Shown: positions 43,579 through 53,541, numbered from the stretch's first letter. The stretch: 64,000 nt of DNA from Methylobacter sp. (GCF_023227905.1 NZ_JALOCF010000011.1:42317-106316); one strand, 5' to 3'. Made by a program: numbers and translations. Notes: generated from the sequence alone by a model not told the origin.

Positions 43579-46500
43579 ATGAAAATATTAGAAGATACCT
43601 CATACATTTCCCCTGAATATTTGTCAGAGGAAACTGATTTAGCGGCCGACTTGTTTGTCTTTCCCACATCATTTCCACAGCAGCGTTTGTGGCTTCTGGA
43701 CAGGCTGACGGGTACTACCGCAAACTACAACATTCCCAGTCTGTTCCGGCTTCAAGGACCACTGAATGTAGCGGCTCTTGAAGCTGCGCTCAATGAAATT
43801 ATCCTCCGCCATGAAATACTGCGGACCTGTTTCACCGAGCAGGAGGGTACGCCGGCGCAAGTTATCCATTCCTCGCTGTCAATCCCGCTGACGATGGTCG
43901 ATCTTCGCGGTTATCCGGAAGTTGAACGAGCGGCAGAGGTGGCGCGGCGCATTCAAGACAATAAGACGACAGCTTTCGACCTGGAAAAACTCCCGCTGCT
44001 GCAAACTCAATTGTTGCGCTTAGGGGAACAAGAATATATTTTTTTGCTTACTTTCGATCACATCATCTTTGATGGCTGGTCGATGGTCGTGTTGGCGCGC
44101 GAGTTGTCGGCGCTGTATGGGACGTTCAGTAAAGGCCTGCCCCCGTCCTTACCGGAACTGCCCATTCAGTACGCCGACTTTACTGTTTGGCAACGGGAAA
44201 CGCTGCAAGGCGAGACGCTGGATGGGCTGCTGGATTACTGGAAGGCAAGACTGGATGGAGCGCCAACACTGGAATTGCCCACCGATAGGCCACGTCCGGC
44301 AGTTCCTTCATTCCGCGGGGACATTCAGCCATTCAGTTTGTCGCCGGAGTTGGTTGCCGGGCTGAAAGACCTGAGCCGCCGGGAAAACGTGACCTTGTTC
44401 ATGACGCTGGCGGCGGCTTTTCAAGTGCTATTGCAGCGCTACAGCGGCCAGGACGACATTGTGATCGGTACGCCGGCCGCCGGGCGGGGCCGATTGGAGC
44501 TTGAAGGCTTGATCGGCTTTTTCGTCAACACCCTGGTGTTGCGCGCGGACCTTGGCGGCAACCCCAGTTTCCGTGAGCTGCTGGCGCAGGTGCGGGAGGT
44601 CACGCTTGGGGCGTATGCCCATCAGGACCTGCCGTTTGAAAAACTGGTCGAGGCCCTCAATCTGCCGCGAGACCGCAGCCGTAATCCGTTGTTTCAGGTC
44701 TGGTTTGTGTTGCAAAACATCGAACATACCGAGCTGCAACTAAACAACCTTACCGTTGAAAGCCTTCCGGTCATTGAAGAGGGCGCCAAATTCGATCTCG
44801 CTGTCTATGTGGACGAAACTTCCAGCGGCACCAAAGGCTATGTGACCTACGCGAAGGACTTATTCGAGGCCGCGACTATCACCCGCCTGATCGGCCATTT
44901 TCAGACCTTGCTCGAAGGCATCGTCGCTGACCCGGAGGCGCGTCTGTCCGAATTGCCTCTGCTGACCGAGCCCGAACGCCGGCAACTGGGTTTGCCTGAT
45001 CCGTCTATCGAATTGCCGGAGCATCCTCAAGACCCGGTAACTGAACAGTTTTTGAAATGGGCGGAGCTAAAACCGGAAATGGTCGCCGTAAGCCAAGGGA
45101 TGCGGCAACTCACTTATGGAGAACTAGCTGAAAAAGCCAAAGCATTAGCTGTGCATATCTATAGCAGTGATTCGCATAAAGGCGATGTGGTTGCGATTAT
45201 GGGTTCGCGTAGTTTCGGAACGATAACGAGTATGTTGGCCGTACTCATGGCCGGACGCGTGTTTGTCACGATCGACAGTACATTACCGATCTCGCGTCAA
45301 AGGCTCATTGCCAGGGAGGCCGCAGCAAAAACTCTTTTAAGTTGTAACGGGAAAAATGCATCGTTGAAGGACTGGATAAAAGAAGAGCCTGAGCTTAATT
45401 TTATATCAGTCGACTCGGAAACCGGCGCTTTAATAGGCGCTGATTATCAATTTGCCGCCGGTGCAAATGACTTGCCGGACATCGAAAGTAATGACGCGGC
45501 TTATATCTTTTTTACTTCAGGAAGCACAGGCACTCCCAAAGGTATTTTGGGGACGCATAAGGGATTAAGCCATTTTGTTAATTGGCAACGGAATCAGTTT
45601 GCCATAGGCGTAGACGACAGAGTGTCACAGCTAACGAATCTAGGCTTCGACGTCATTATGCGGGATATTTTTCTTCCGTTAACCAGTGGCGCGAGAATTT
45701 GTATGCCAGAAGATAACGACCTGCTAAATCCTTTGTTTTGGTTGGCAAAGGAAAGTATTTCGGTAGTTCATACCACTCCATCCCTATTGCAATCCTGGTT
45801 GTCGACAGCTCAACATCCCATTGATCTACAGGCCTTACGATGGCTGTTTGTAGCGGGGGAACCGCTCACTGAGACTCTAGTTTGCAAGTGGCGCCGTTTT
45901 TTTTCCGGGCAAGGCCAGATCGTGAATTTATACGGACCCACCGAAACCACCCTGGCCAAGTGCTTCTACCCGATACCCCGGCAACTATCCCCAGGAATTC
46001 AGCCGGTCGGTTACCCTTTGCCGGAAACGCAGGCGCTGGTTTTGGGGCAGGACGGCCGCCTGTGCGGAATCGGCGAACGAGGTGAAATTGTCTTGCGAAC
46101 TCCGTTTCGCACCCGAGGCTATATTAATTTGTCTGAACAGACGCAGCAGCGGTTCCGGAAAAATCCATTCCGGAACGATGACTCTGATCTGCTTTATTTC
46201 ACGGGAGACCTTGGCCGTTATCGGCCGGATGGCTTATTAGAACTTTCAGGCAGGATCGATGATCAAGTGAAAATACGCGGCGTTCGAATCGAACCCGCCG
46301 AAGTCATGGCAAGCCTGGCGCGTCATGAGGCTGTGGAAAATTGTTATGTTATGGCCACAAAGAATAAAGAGGGGCAGGGCGAATTAGTCGCCTATGTCGT
46401 TTTGAAGCCCCACAAGTCAATGGAGTCCGGGCAATTTCGCGCTTATCTCAGCAGTCAATTGCCGACACCTTTTATCCCCGGCACATTTGTATTTGTCGAT

Positions 46501-47589
46501 AATCTGCCGCGTTTGCCTAACGGAAAAGTGGATCGTAAAGCGCTGCCGGCACCAGAGCAGAATCGGCAAAAAAATGTGGCTGTGGCATTTTCCGCTCCGC
46601 GCAATGAGATTGAACATAAACTGGTCGATATTTGGCAGGAGTTATTGAACCTGAAGAATATTGGCATTCAGGCTAACTTTTTCGATCTGGGCGGGCATTC
46701 CCTGTTAGCGGTTAAGATGGTCGTTGAGATTAATAAACTGTTCGATATTGACTTGCCCTTGGGCGCAATTTATCAATATCCAACCATTAAGCAACTGGCA
46801 TCAATGCTGTCGTCAGATAACCAAAAACCTCGTTGGTATTCTCTTGTCCCCATTCAGACGCAAGGTTCGCGTCCGCCTCTCTTTGCGATTCACACAATCA
46901 CGCTCCAGGATTTGCCACGGCATTTGGGCAAGGATCAGCCGCTGTATTTTTTACGGTACGGGATGGCAGCAGAGATTAACGATCACCCTGTTCAATTACC
47001 GGCATTGGAAGAATTGGCCAAGCACTATATTAAGGAGCTGCAACAGGTGCAGCCGCAAGGGCCTTATTATTTGGCGGGGTTTTCCTTTGGCGGCGTGATT
47101 GCCTATGAAATGGCACGGCAACTACAGGCAAACGGACACAGAGTGAACTTGGTCGCATTGCTGGATACCTACCTGGACTGGGAAAAGCAGCCGTTGCCTT
47201 TATACCGGATTATCTCTAAGTTTTTTAGGCAAAGCCCAAGGCGGCTGTTGACGCTTGCCAAAAATAAAATCAGTGGCCTGGTCGTATCAAACAAATACGG
47301 GACGGATTTTTGGCCTCACATTTATACATTGGCGCCTAACGTTTCCTGCCGCAACAGCTACCAGCCAAAAAGCTATATCGGCCGAGTCATATTGTTTCAA
47401 GCATCCGCTTGGGAGACTCTGTTCTATCGGTATGTCCCTCCGGAGCAAGCATGGAAAAAGCTGATGGATGACAGACTGGATATCCAACAGATTACCGGGA
47501 ACCATTTTGAGATATTTAATGAGCCTCATGTCAAAACCCTCGCTGAAAAATTAACAGCCTGCATGGATAGATCGATTAACGATGGGTGA
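43579..47589 (+). CDS. Nonribosomal peptide synthetase, module 2: C-A-PCP-TE
   Basis: A 1336-residue NRPS. The condensation domain (about 30-460) has the active motif as DHIIFDGWS, with the second His (161) and Asp165-Gly166 kept but the first His replaced by Asp160. The adenylation domain has FTSGSTGTPKG, LYGPTETTLAK, FTGDLGRY and NGKVDRKAL. My alignment to GrsA gives D-V-R-H-F-A-L-A, which I cannot assign to an amino acid. The carrier domain has GGHSLL with Ser1041. The thioesterase has GFSFGG with Ser1169 and a later GNHFEIF holding its probable His. It would extend the module 1 aminoacyl unit by one residue and release a dipeptide or its conjugate. ATG 43579 follows AGGAATAAGC. Confidence 0.92.
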   Translation: MKILEDTSYISPEYLSEETDLAADLFVFPTSFPQQRLWLLDRLTGTTANYNIPSLFRLQGPLNVAALEAALNEIILRHEILRTCFTEQEGTPAQVIHSSLSIPLTMVDLRGYPEVERAAEVARRIQDNKTTAFDLEKLPLLQTQLLRLGEQEYIFLLTFDHIIFDGWSMVVLARELSALYGTFSKGLPPSLPELPIQYADFTVWQRETLQGETLDGLLDYWKARLDGAPTLELPTDRPRPAVPSFRGDIQPFSLSPELVAGLKDLSRRENVTLFMTLAAAFQVLLQRYSGQDDIVIGTPAAGRGRLELEGLIGFFVNTLVLRADLGGNPSFRELLAQVREVTLGAYAHQDLPFEKLVEALNLPRDRSRNPLFQVWFVLQNIEHTELQLNNLTVESLPVIEEGAKFDLAVYVDETSSGTKGYVTYAKDLFEAATITRLIGHFQTLLEGIVADPEARLSELPLLTEPERRQLGLPDPSIELPEHPQDPVTEQFLKWAELKPEMVAVSQGMRQLTYGELAEKAKALAVHIYSSDSHKGDVVAIMGSRSFGTITSMLAVLMAGRVFVTIDSTLPISRQRLIAREAAAKTLLSCNGKNASLKDWIKEEPELNFISVDSETGALIGADYQFAAGANDLPDIESNDAAYIFFTSGSTGTPKGILGTHKGLSHFVNWQRNQFAIGVDDRVSQLTNLGFDVIMRDIFLPLTSGARICMPEDNDLLNPLFWLAKESISVVHTTPSLLQSWLSTAQHPIDLQALRWLFVAGEPLTETLVCKWRRFFSGQGQIVNLYGPTETTLAKCFYPIPRQLSPGIQPVGYPLPETQALVLGQDGRLCGIGERGEIVLRTPFRTRGYINLSEQTQQRFRKNPFRNDDSDLLYFTGDLGRYRPDGLLELSGRIDDQVKIRGVRIEPAEVMASLARHEAVENCYVMATKNKEGQGELVAYVVLKPHKSMESGQFRAYLSSQLPTPFIPGTFVFVDNLPRLPNGKVDRKALPAPEQNRQKNVAVAFSAPRNEIEHKLVDIWQELLNLKNIGIQANFFDLGGHSLLAVKMVVEINKLFDIDLPLGAIYQYPTIKQLASMLSSDNQKPRWYSLVPIQTQGSRPPLFAIHTITLQDLPRHLGKDQPLYFLRYGMAAEINDHPVQLPALEELAKHYIKELQQVQPQGPYYLAGFSFGGVIAYEMARQLQANGHRVNLVALLDTYLDWEKQPLPLYRIISKFFRQSPRRLLTLAKNKISGLVVSNKYGTDFWPHIYTLAPNVSCRNSYQPKSYIGRVILFQASAWETLFYRYVPPEQAWKKLMDDRLDIQQITGNHFEIFNEPHVKTLAEKLTACMDRSINDG
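44229..44470 (+). repeat. Direct repeat within NRPS condensation domains, copy 2
   Basis: Partner of 40862-41103. The shared stretch covers the second half of the condensation domain, up to the GQDDIV motif. Confidence 0.75.
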
Positions 47590-47742
47590 TGCCTTATCCT
47601 GGGTAGTGCCAGGCAGGTAGTGTGTTTTTAAATCTTTGATTATTCATTATTTTTATTATGAAACAAAACAAAAAAAAACTACATTCACGAACCCTGACAC
47701 AAAGAAATTCAATGTCATCATACTTTCCGGTTTGCTGACAAG

Positions 47743-49239
47743 ATGAATTCAGCAGTCAGTCTATCAGACCGGAATCGATTGCTTGCCGTTATGGTGGCAA
47801 GCCTGTTTATGGCAATTTTGTTTGGCTTGGTGTCGACCACGGCCAACTTGATACTCATAAGCTTTACGGTAGCGCTTTTTGTCGGAGGATTTTTGCTGAG
47901 CCGCCCCATATGGATAGTATGGATTGTTTTGTCGAGCGGCTTATTGGTGCTGGGTATTATCCCTATTTATGATGACAGTCTGGATTCTAAAGCAGGATGG
48001 GCTATCTCGCTTCTTTGCTTCATCTTATTGTCGTTGGCGTTTTTCAAGTCCTTCACAACGCCGGACGCTCGGAAAGACACTCCTTCTTTTATATGGTTGT
48101 TACTTGTTTTTTTTGTTTATGCGGTGCTTAACTCGTTTATCCAATGCTACTCGGCAGAAGAGTTCATCGGCGGATTCAAACGCTATTTCCAGCTCTGGGG
48201 GGTGTTGTTCGCCTTATGCTGGATAGCTTTCGATGAGAGGCACATTCGTGTATGGCGAAAGTTCTTCCTCATCGTCGCCTTGGTGCAGTTGCCTTTTGTG
48301 GTTTATGAACTTATTACCTTGGTTCCCCTGCGGGAAGGAATGATTGATTCCTTTCCTGGTATGGTGCCCATTGACGTTGTTGCGGGAACTTTTGGGTCGA
48401 GCATTTACGGCGGAGGCAACAGTGGAGAAATGTCCACTTTTCTGGTTATCGTGTTGGCATTTTTGCTGTCCCAGAGAATGCACAGGACGCTGTCAGTCGG
48501 ACGTTTTGTTTTGCTGATACCTTGGGTGCTGGCGCCTTTATTTCTGGGTGAAACCAAAGTCGTGATCGTTATGCTGCCGCTCTCGTTTTTGGTGCTTTAC
48601 CGCCGGGAATTGCTTGCCCGGCCACACTACGGATTGGTGGGGCTGATGGCCGGCAGTTTGCTTACGGTGTGCATGGGATACGCCTATATGAGCATCTCGA
48701 AAATGTCCATGGATGAACTGATAACAGATACCCTCCGCTACAACGTCTATGAGACAGGTTATGGCTCAAAGTTACTCAATCGCACAACCGTTCTGACTTT
48801 TTGGGCCAACCAGCAAGGCGCTCATGATCCAGTCTCCTTTGTATTCGGAAACGGTCTGGGTAGTGCGCATCAAAATATGGAAGGCCAGGGAGGCCAAGGA
48901 GGTCATATAGAAAGTCGCTATCCTTACTACGGCATCGGCTTAACAGGCGCTTCGACCCTGCTCTGGGAAACGGGTGTGTTTGGCTGCGGTCTGCTCATCG
49001 CCGTTTTTGCCCGGGCCTGGTTCATCGCCGGCAGGTTGTACCGGGAATCAGTCAATCCCATAGTCAGGGCTGATGCCAACGCCATTCAGGCAGCTTTATC
49101 GCTATTTGTCTTTCATCTTTTTTATAACTCCAGTTTATTGGAGGCTGTGAGTTTTCAGATCGTGTTTGCCGCTGTATTGGGTTATCTGGCCTGGCTATAC
49201 CGTAGACATGTGGATTCAATGATGAGGAACTCCACATGA
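47743..49239 (+). CDS. O-antigen polymerase/ligase-like membrane protein (Wzy type)
   Basis: A 498-residue polytopic inner-membrane protein with about 12 helices. A large periplasmic loop between residues about 320 and 400 (YNVYETGYGSKLLNRTTVLT, FGNGLGSAHQNMEGQG) is placed as in Wzy/WaaL proteins. GNSGEMSTFLVIVLAFLLS and FLGETKVVIVMLPL are further supporting helices. Such proteins have low sequence identity, so the role is inferred from topology and from the Wzx-like gene that overlaps it as ATGA. It would polymerise repeat units in the periplasm. A Gly-rich tract, QGGQGGH, is unusual. Confidence 0.7.
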   Translation: MNSAVSLSDRNRLLAVMVASLFMAILFGLVSTTANLILISFTVALFVGGFLLSRPIWIVWIVLSSGLLVLGIIPIYDDSLDSKAGWAISLLCFILLSLAFFKSFTTPDARKDTPSFIWLLLVFFVYAVLNSFIQCYSAEEFIGGFKRYFQLWGVLFALCWIAFDERHIRVWRKFFLIVALVQLPFVVYELITLVPLREGMIDSFPGMVPIDVVAGTFGSSIYGGGNSGEMSTFLVIVLAFLLSQRMHRTLSVGRFVLLIPWVLAPLFLGETKVVIVMLPLSFLVLYRRELLARPHYGLVGLMAGSLLTVCMGYAYMSISKMSMDELITDTLRYNVYETGYGSKLLNRTTVLTFWANQQGAHDPVSFVFGNGLGSAHQNMEGQGGQGGHIESRYPYYGIGLTGASTLLWETGVFGCGLLIAVFARAWFIAGRLYRESVNPIVRADANAIQAALSLFVFHLFYNSSLLEAVSFQIVFAAVLGYLAWLYRRHVDSMMRNST

Positions 49240-50930
49240 GCGCTTTGCCATATTCAGGTGCCGCATTCAAGCGTGGCGTCGTACACTTCATTATCGGCAA
49301 GTTTACTTCCGCCCTTCTTTCCGTAGGCATCTTGTTTTGGCTGGTGCGCTTGCTTGCCGTGGAGGAATATGGAACCTATGTGACTTTGCAGGCTGGAATG
49401 GGTTTGGGGTTGGCTATTATGTCATTCGGCCTGCCATGGGTAGCTGCGCGCTATTTACCGGAGTTTCGTCTGTACGCCAAAGGGCAACAGCTTGCCCGGT
49501 TCGTATGGCAGATTATTGCCCTGAGCGGCCTATTCTCAGTGGCCGGTGCCTTGTTGCTTTATGTGGCTATGCCATGGTTGTTGGCATCCCTGGATCTTAC
49601 CCAACAAACGGATGTGGCAAAACTTTATCTGCTGGTGTTTATGCTGGAGGGCTTGAGGCTCAATACCCAGGATTGCATTCTGGATCCGCTATTGCAGCAA
49701 GGCCGGGCGCAATTCAGCCTGGTAGCGCGCAATCTGACTTTGTTGTTATTCCTGGGTGCAGTACTGACAACTCAAGGCGCGGTTCATCTTCAGCATGTGG
49801 TGCTAGCCGAATTGGCAGGGTCGTTTCTGAGCGTTGTATTGTCGTTGCATGGAGTGGTTCGGTATTTGCGCGCGCATCTTAATTTGAAAGGGAAGAAAGG
49901 CTGGCAGCCTTCAAATTGGTCGGAAATGTGGCTGACCGCCAGGCACATGTACTTCAGCTATCTCGTTACCCTGACCTATGGCCCGTGGGTATTTGTGTTC
50001 CTGACCCAACGCTTCCTTGGCTTGGAAACCACCGCGCTATTCGGGTTCCTGACCAACCTGTACGCGCAGATTTACCGATATCTGCCGGCCACTTTGTTGT
50101 TCAGCCTGATTAGGCCGAAACTGGTGGCTTCGTATATCGGGGAAGGCGGGATGGCGCAATTGACACGCAACGCCAATCTTGCCGGCAAGATTAGCCTGTT
50201 CATCCTGATGCCTCTGTTGGTATGCGTCTGGCTGACCGGAAGCGAATTGGTGAGCTTGTTGAGTGGCGGAAAATTCACCCAGGCCGGATATTATTTTGGC
50301 TGTATGCTGCTGGGGCTGATTCCCTTGAGCCAGCGTCAGACATTGGAGACTGTGGTAGTGGCTTCCGGTCATGGTCACTTATGCTTTAGGTGCAGCGCCC
50401 TTGGCATCCTGGTTCTGCCCTTGGCTTATTGGCTTTTTGAATCGGGACAGGGACTGTGGAGCCCCGTTTTGGCCATGATCGCCAGCCAAACTATATTCAA
50501 CGTCACGCTCATTGTCGCCATGGGAACCTCCACCTCTTACCGGCCCGATGTTATGGGGTTGTTCAAGCTGCTGACAGCGGCTTTAGTAGGATTCGTGTTA
50601 AGTATCTTTTTAAAAATGGCGTGGACCGGTTCATTTCAGTTGCACGCAAATGATTTTGTTGAATCATTAAAAAATATTCAAGACCTTATTCCTAAGTTTG
50701 TAGTGCAACAGGTCTCAATACCTGTGCATGGTTGGCTGGATTTGGCTGCCACGGCTGCGCTAGCTTCCAGCCTTTATTTGTTGGCATCCTGTTTATTCAA
50801 GCCTTTCCGGGTAGACGAGAGAATGAGGCTGAGCCGGCTGTTGTTCAACACACATGAAGATAAGGCAATGAAATCAATACTAAGACCGAGCGCAAAATTA
50901 ACAAGCTGTAATGATAGAAATAGCCTTTAA
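49236..50930 (+). CDS. Wzx-like polysaccharide flippase/transporter
   Basis: A 564-residue polytopic protein with about 14 helices. The N-terminus (FIIGKFTSALLSVGILFWLV, RLLAVEEYGTYVTLQAGMGL) is typical of the PST/MVF family. YLPATLLFSLIRPKLVASYI and LTGSELVSLLSGGKF lie in the middle. It should flip lipid-linked repeat units. Its start overlaps the Wzy-like stop (ATGA at 49236-49239). It is the second Wzx-type gene in the window, after that at 19 kb, so two glycans or two stages are likely. The tail past residue 480 is partly hydrophobic. Confidence 0.8.
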   Translation: MSALPYSGAAFKRGVVHFIIGKFTSALLSVGILFWLVRLLAVEEYGTYVTLQAGMGLGLAIMSFGLPWVAARYLPEFRLYAKGQQLARFVWQIIALSGLFSVAGALLLYVAMPWLLASLDLTQQTDVAKLYLLVFMLEGLRLNTQDCILDPLLQQGRAQFSLVARNLTLLLFLGAVLTTQGAVHLQHVVLAELAGSFLSVVLSLHGVVRYLRAHLNLKGKKGWQPSNWSEMWLTARHMYFSYLVTLTYGPWVFVFLTQRFLGLETTALFGFLTNLYAQIYRYLPATLLFSLIRPKLVASYIGEGGMAQLTRNANLAGKISLFILMPLLVCVWLTGSELVSLLSGGKFTQAGYYFGCMLLGLIPLSQRQTLETVVVASGHGHLCFRCSALGILVLPLAYWLFESGQGLWSPVLAMIASQTIFNVTLIVAMGTSTSYRPDVMGLFKLLTAALVGFVLSIFLKMAWTGSFQLHANDFVESLKNIQDLIPKFVVQQVSIPVHGWLDLAATAALASSLYLLASCLFKPFRVDERMRLSRLLFNTHEDKAMKSILRPSAKLTSCNDRNSL

Positions 50931-51217
50931 ACGCTATCAGTTTCTATTAAGGCGTTTATCCATAAGCAGGCTTGGTCTTGATTTTAAGTCTTGGCATTTG
51001 CGCAACGCTTTGTGGGGCTGTTGGCCACTACGGCTAATCCGGTCATTAGCGGATAGGCATGGCTTCGTAGCCGGCTAATAACGCCGGGTTAACTATAAGA
51101 GAGGTACTGATAGAGATGCGGATTATTGCTTTCTTCATGAAATACAGCTTCAGCGGAAGGATACATTTCATCGATGAATTGACAGGTGAAAATCATAATA
51201 CGAAAGGTAGGTTTTAT

Positions 51218-52354
51218 ATGGAAGTAGGTATTCTTACGATGCATCGAGTGCTGAATTATGGCTCATTCATGCAGGCTTATGCATTGAAACGTGTGATCGA
51301 ATCGTTTGGGCATCATGTGACGTTCAAGGATTTCCGAAGAGGCGAATCCCACCATATCGGCGAAAAAGCCAAGGCACCCGGTGTTTTGGATAAGGTCGCA
51401 AAAATTCCATCTATAATCAGTAATATAGATGAATTCTTGGAGAAACGTGCGCTCCGGCGGGAATCCAATAAGTACTATAAACAGATTTGCTGGCCATTGC
51501 TTAATGTTTCAGAGACGCCTGACTATGATCTGACAGCTGATGTCATGGTTATTGGCAGTGACGAGGTGTTCAACTATACACAGAACGACGCTTTAGGCTA
51601 TGTGCCTTGCCTGTTCGGCCATAACATTAATGCGCCGCTCATCCTGAGTTACGCCGCTTCGGCAGGTTATGCCAATTGGGATGATGTGATTGCCGACGGC
51701 ATGGTCGATGAGATCGGCGCCGGGCTAAAGCGCATGAAATATATTTCCGTCAGGGACGAAAACACTCGCTTGCTGGTGGAGCATTGCACAGGGAGTTCGC
51801 CAGCACTTGCCCTGGATCCGACGCTGATTTACGACTATGACGAGGTGATGTCGCAACAGCGGATAATTGATGGCGACTATCTTCTCGTTTACGCCTATGA
51901 GGGCCGGACAGAGTCGGAGTCGGAAGTTCATGCAGTCAGGGATTTTGCCGCCCGACATAAGCTGAAGGTTATCGCAGCAGGCGGCGGCGGCGCTTATCAC
52001 GCATGGTGCGACGATAATATTGTCGTGTCTTGGCCTTTCGATCTGCTGAGCTTATTCAGGGATGCGGCATTTGTTGTGACCGATACTTTTCATGGCAGCA
52101 TTTTTTCCATGAAGTTTACTAAGCAGTTTGCGGCGTTTTTGAGAGGCCAAAATGAATTTGGCAGCAATTTCAATAAGGTGCACTTTTTATTGCACCAGTT
52201 CGGCATGGAGTCAAGAATCATCAACAATCTTTCCGATATAAATGACATCTTGGTTACGCCTGCGCCCTACGACACATTTAACAAACATTTGCTGGATTTG
52301 CGGCAAGCATCCCTGGATTTTCTGACAAAGGCACTTGGGCCTGAGAGGTTGTAG
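51218..52354 (+). CDS. Polysaccharide pyruvyl transferase family protein
   Basis: A 378-residue cytoplasmic enzyme. GILTMHRVLNYGSFMQAYAL opens the domain. ADVMVIGSDEVFNYTQND, LSYAASAGYANWDD, ISVRDENTRLLVEH, ALDPTLIYDYDEV and the closing VVTDTFHGSIFSMKF are the family landmarks. Family members add a pyruvate ketal from phosphoenolpyruvate to a sugar, giving negative charge to capsules and EPS. ATG 51218 is chosen because AAAGGTAGG precedes it at seven bases; a longer frame from 51116 is also open. The nitroreductase gene starts three bases after its stop. Confidence 0.8.
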   Translation: MEVGILTMHRVLNYGSFMQAYALKRVIESFGHHVTFKDFRRGESHHIGEKAKAPGVLDKVAKIPSIISNIDEFLEKRALRRESNKYYKQICWPLLNVSETPDYDLTADVMVIGSDEVFNYTQNDALGYVPCLFGHNINAPLILSYAASAGYANWDDVIADGMVDEIGAGLKRMKYISVRDENTRLLVEHCTGSSPALALDPTLIYDYDEVMSQQRIIDGDYLLVYAYEGRTESESEVHAVRDFAARHKLKVIAAGGGGAYHAWCDDNIVVSWPFDLLSLFRDAAFVVTDTFHGSIFSMKFTKQFAAFLRGQNEFGSNFNKVHFLLHQFGMESRIINNLSDINDILVTPAPYDTFNKHLLDLRQASLDFLTKALGPERL

Positions 52355-52357
52355 GTC

Positions 52358-53410
52358 ATGTTACTTAAAAAACGTATACTTCGATACACCCCGCCACTAT
52401 TGCATAAGCTGCTCAGGGATGCGTATTTTTCGGTCAAACTGTTGCCCTGCTATGCCTATGATTATAAGCGGTTTTTGTCATACTCCGGCTTGAATAAAAG
52501 CCGCGATTCCAAAACCGAGCGTGCAGCCAGAATTACCCTTTTTTATCATCAGGTCGAGAAAGGCCTGAGTCTTGCCAGTCCTCGATCGGGCTTTGGCATG
52601 ACAGTGATTCCAGGGTTGCTGGATGATGTAGACACTTATCTTGCCGATTATGGCATTTCCGAGCCTGCGACTAACGCAATCGCTGCGCTGTTTAACTACC
52701 TGGATTATCACGAGCGGATCGGGCATCCAGTGGATTTTGTACGCGGCCGATTGTTTTCGATCCTGGACAAGCACCATATTCCTTTGGACGTTGCCCGCCT
52801 GTGGCATGGCGGCGTGCTGCCTTTTACCAGAGCCGAATTATCAATGGCGCGGAATGCCGGGTTTAAAAGTTTTTTTAACTCCAGATACAGCGTGCGGCAG
52901 TTTGCCGGCGGTGTTATCCCGGAGGGAGATATTAGAAGCGCTGTCGAGCTCGCGCAAAAAACGCCATCGGTTTGTAATCGGCAGTCTTGGCGTGTGCATG
53001 CTTTCAATGATGCAGGACAAATGGAGCGGCTGCTTGCCATCCAAAGCGGCAGCAACGGTTTCGGCCATCAAGCTTCTTATGTGCTGATCGTGACTTGCGA
53101 GTTGCGTAAATTTCTTGGGATTGATGAGCGCTATCAGCCTTGGATCGACGGCGGCATGTTCGCAATGTCGCTGTGCCTTGCTTTTCATGACCTGGGCTAT
53201 GGAACCTGCTGCCTTAACTGGTCCAAGGAACCTCATGACGACAAAGCGATGCGGGCCGCTGCGCCTATTTCGCCATCCGAGCAGATCATTATGCTGATGG
53301 CCGTAGGAACACTGGCCGATGAATTCAATGTGGCGCGCTCGTATCGGCCGAATGTGGATCATTGTCTCTCGATACACAGCGCTTGCATTGAACCGATTAC
53401 AGGGAAATAA
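52358..53410 (+). CDS. Nitroreductase family protein with N-terminal extension
   Basis: A 350-residue protein. Residues about 165-345 are a nitroreductase fold: FFNSRYSVRQFAGGVIPEGD, AQKTPSVCNRQSWRVHAF, YQPWIDGGMFAMSLCLAFHD, LGYGTCCLNWS and MLMAVG, consistent with FMN binding. The first 160 residues (KRFLSYSGLNKSRDSKTERA; ITLFYHQVEKGLSLASPRSG) are not part of the standard family and I do not recognise them. It starts three bases after the pyruvyltransferase stop, so the two are coupled. Its substrate is unknown; I infer a redox step on the glycan or its precursor. Confidence 0.8.
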   Translation: MLLKKRILRYTPPLLHKLLRDAYFSVKLLPCYAYDYKRFLSYSGLNKSRDSKTERAARITLFYHQVEKGLSLASPRSGFGMTVIPGLLDDVDTYLADYGISEPATNAIAALFNYLDYHERIGHPVDFVRGRLFSILDKHHIPLDVARLWHGGVLPFTRAELSMARNAGFKSFFNSRYSVRQFAGGVIPEGDIRSAVELAQKTPSVCNRQSWRVHAFNDAGQMERLLAIQSGSNGFGHQASYVLIVTCELRKFLGIDERYQPWIDGGMFAMSLCLAFHDLGYGTCCLNWSKEPHDDKAMRAAAPISPSEQIIMLMAVGTLADEFNVARSYRPNVDHCLSIHSACIEPITGK

Positions 53411-53412
53411 GT

Positions 53413-53496
53413 ACCGTAGGGTACGCATCGCGTACCATTTTGGGATTTGATCAAGTTGAAAACATTGAAAACGGTACGCGATGCGTACCCTACGGT
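53413..53496. repeat. 24-bp perfect inverted repeat (REP-like)
   Basis: Arms 53413-53436 and 53473-53496 are exact inverse complements built on GTAGGGTACGCATCGCGTAC and surround 36 AT-rich bases. The element separates the nitroreductase gene from the next glycosyltransferase. A degenerate half copy lies at 62807-62828. Confidence 0.85.
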
Positions 53497-53541
53497 GCTA
53501 TTCATTGAGACATCAAGGCCTTCGTGGCAGGAGTTCATTCC

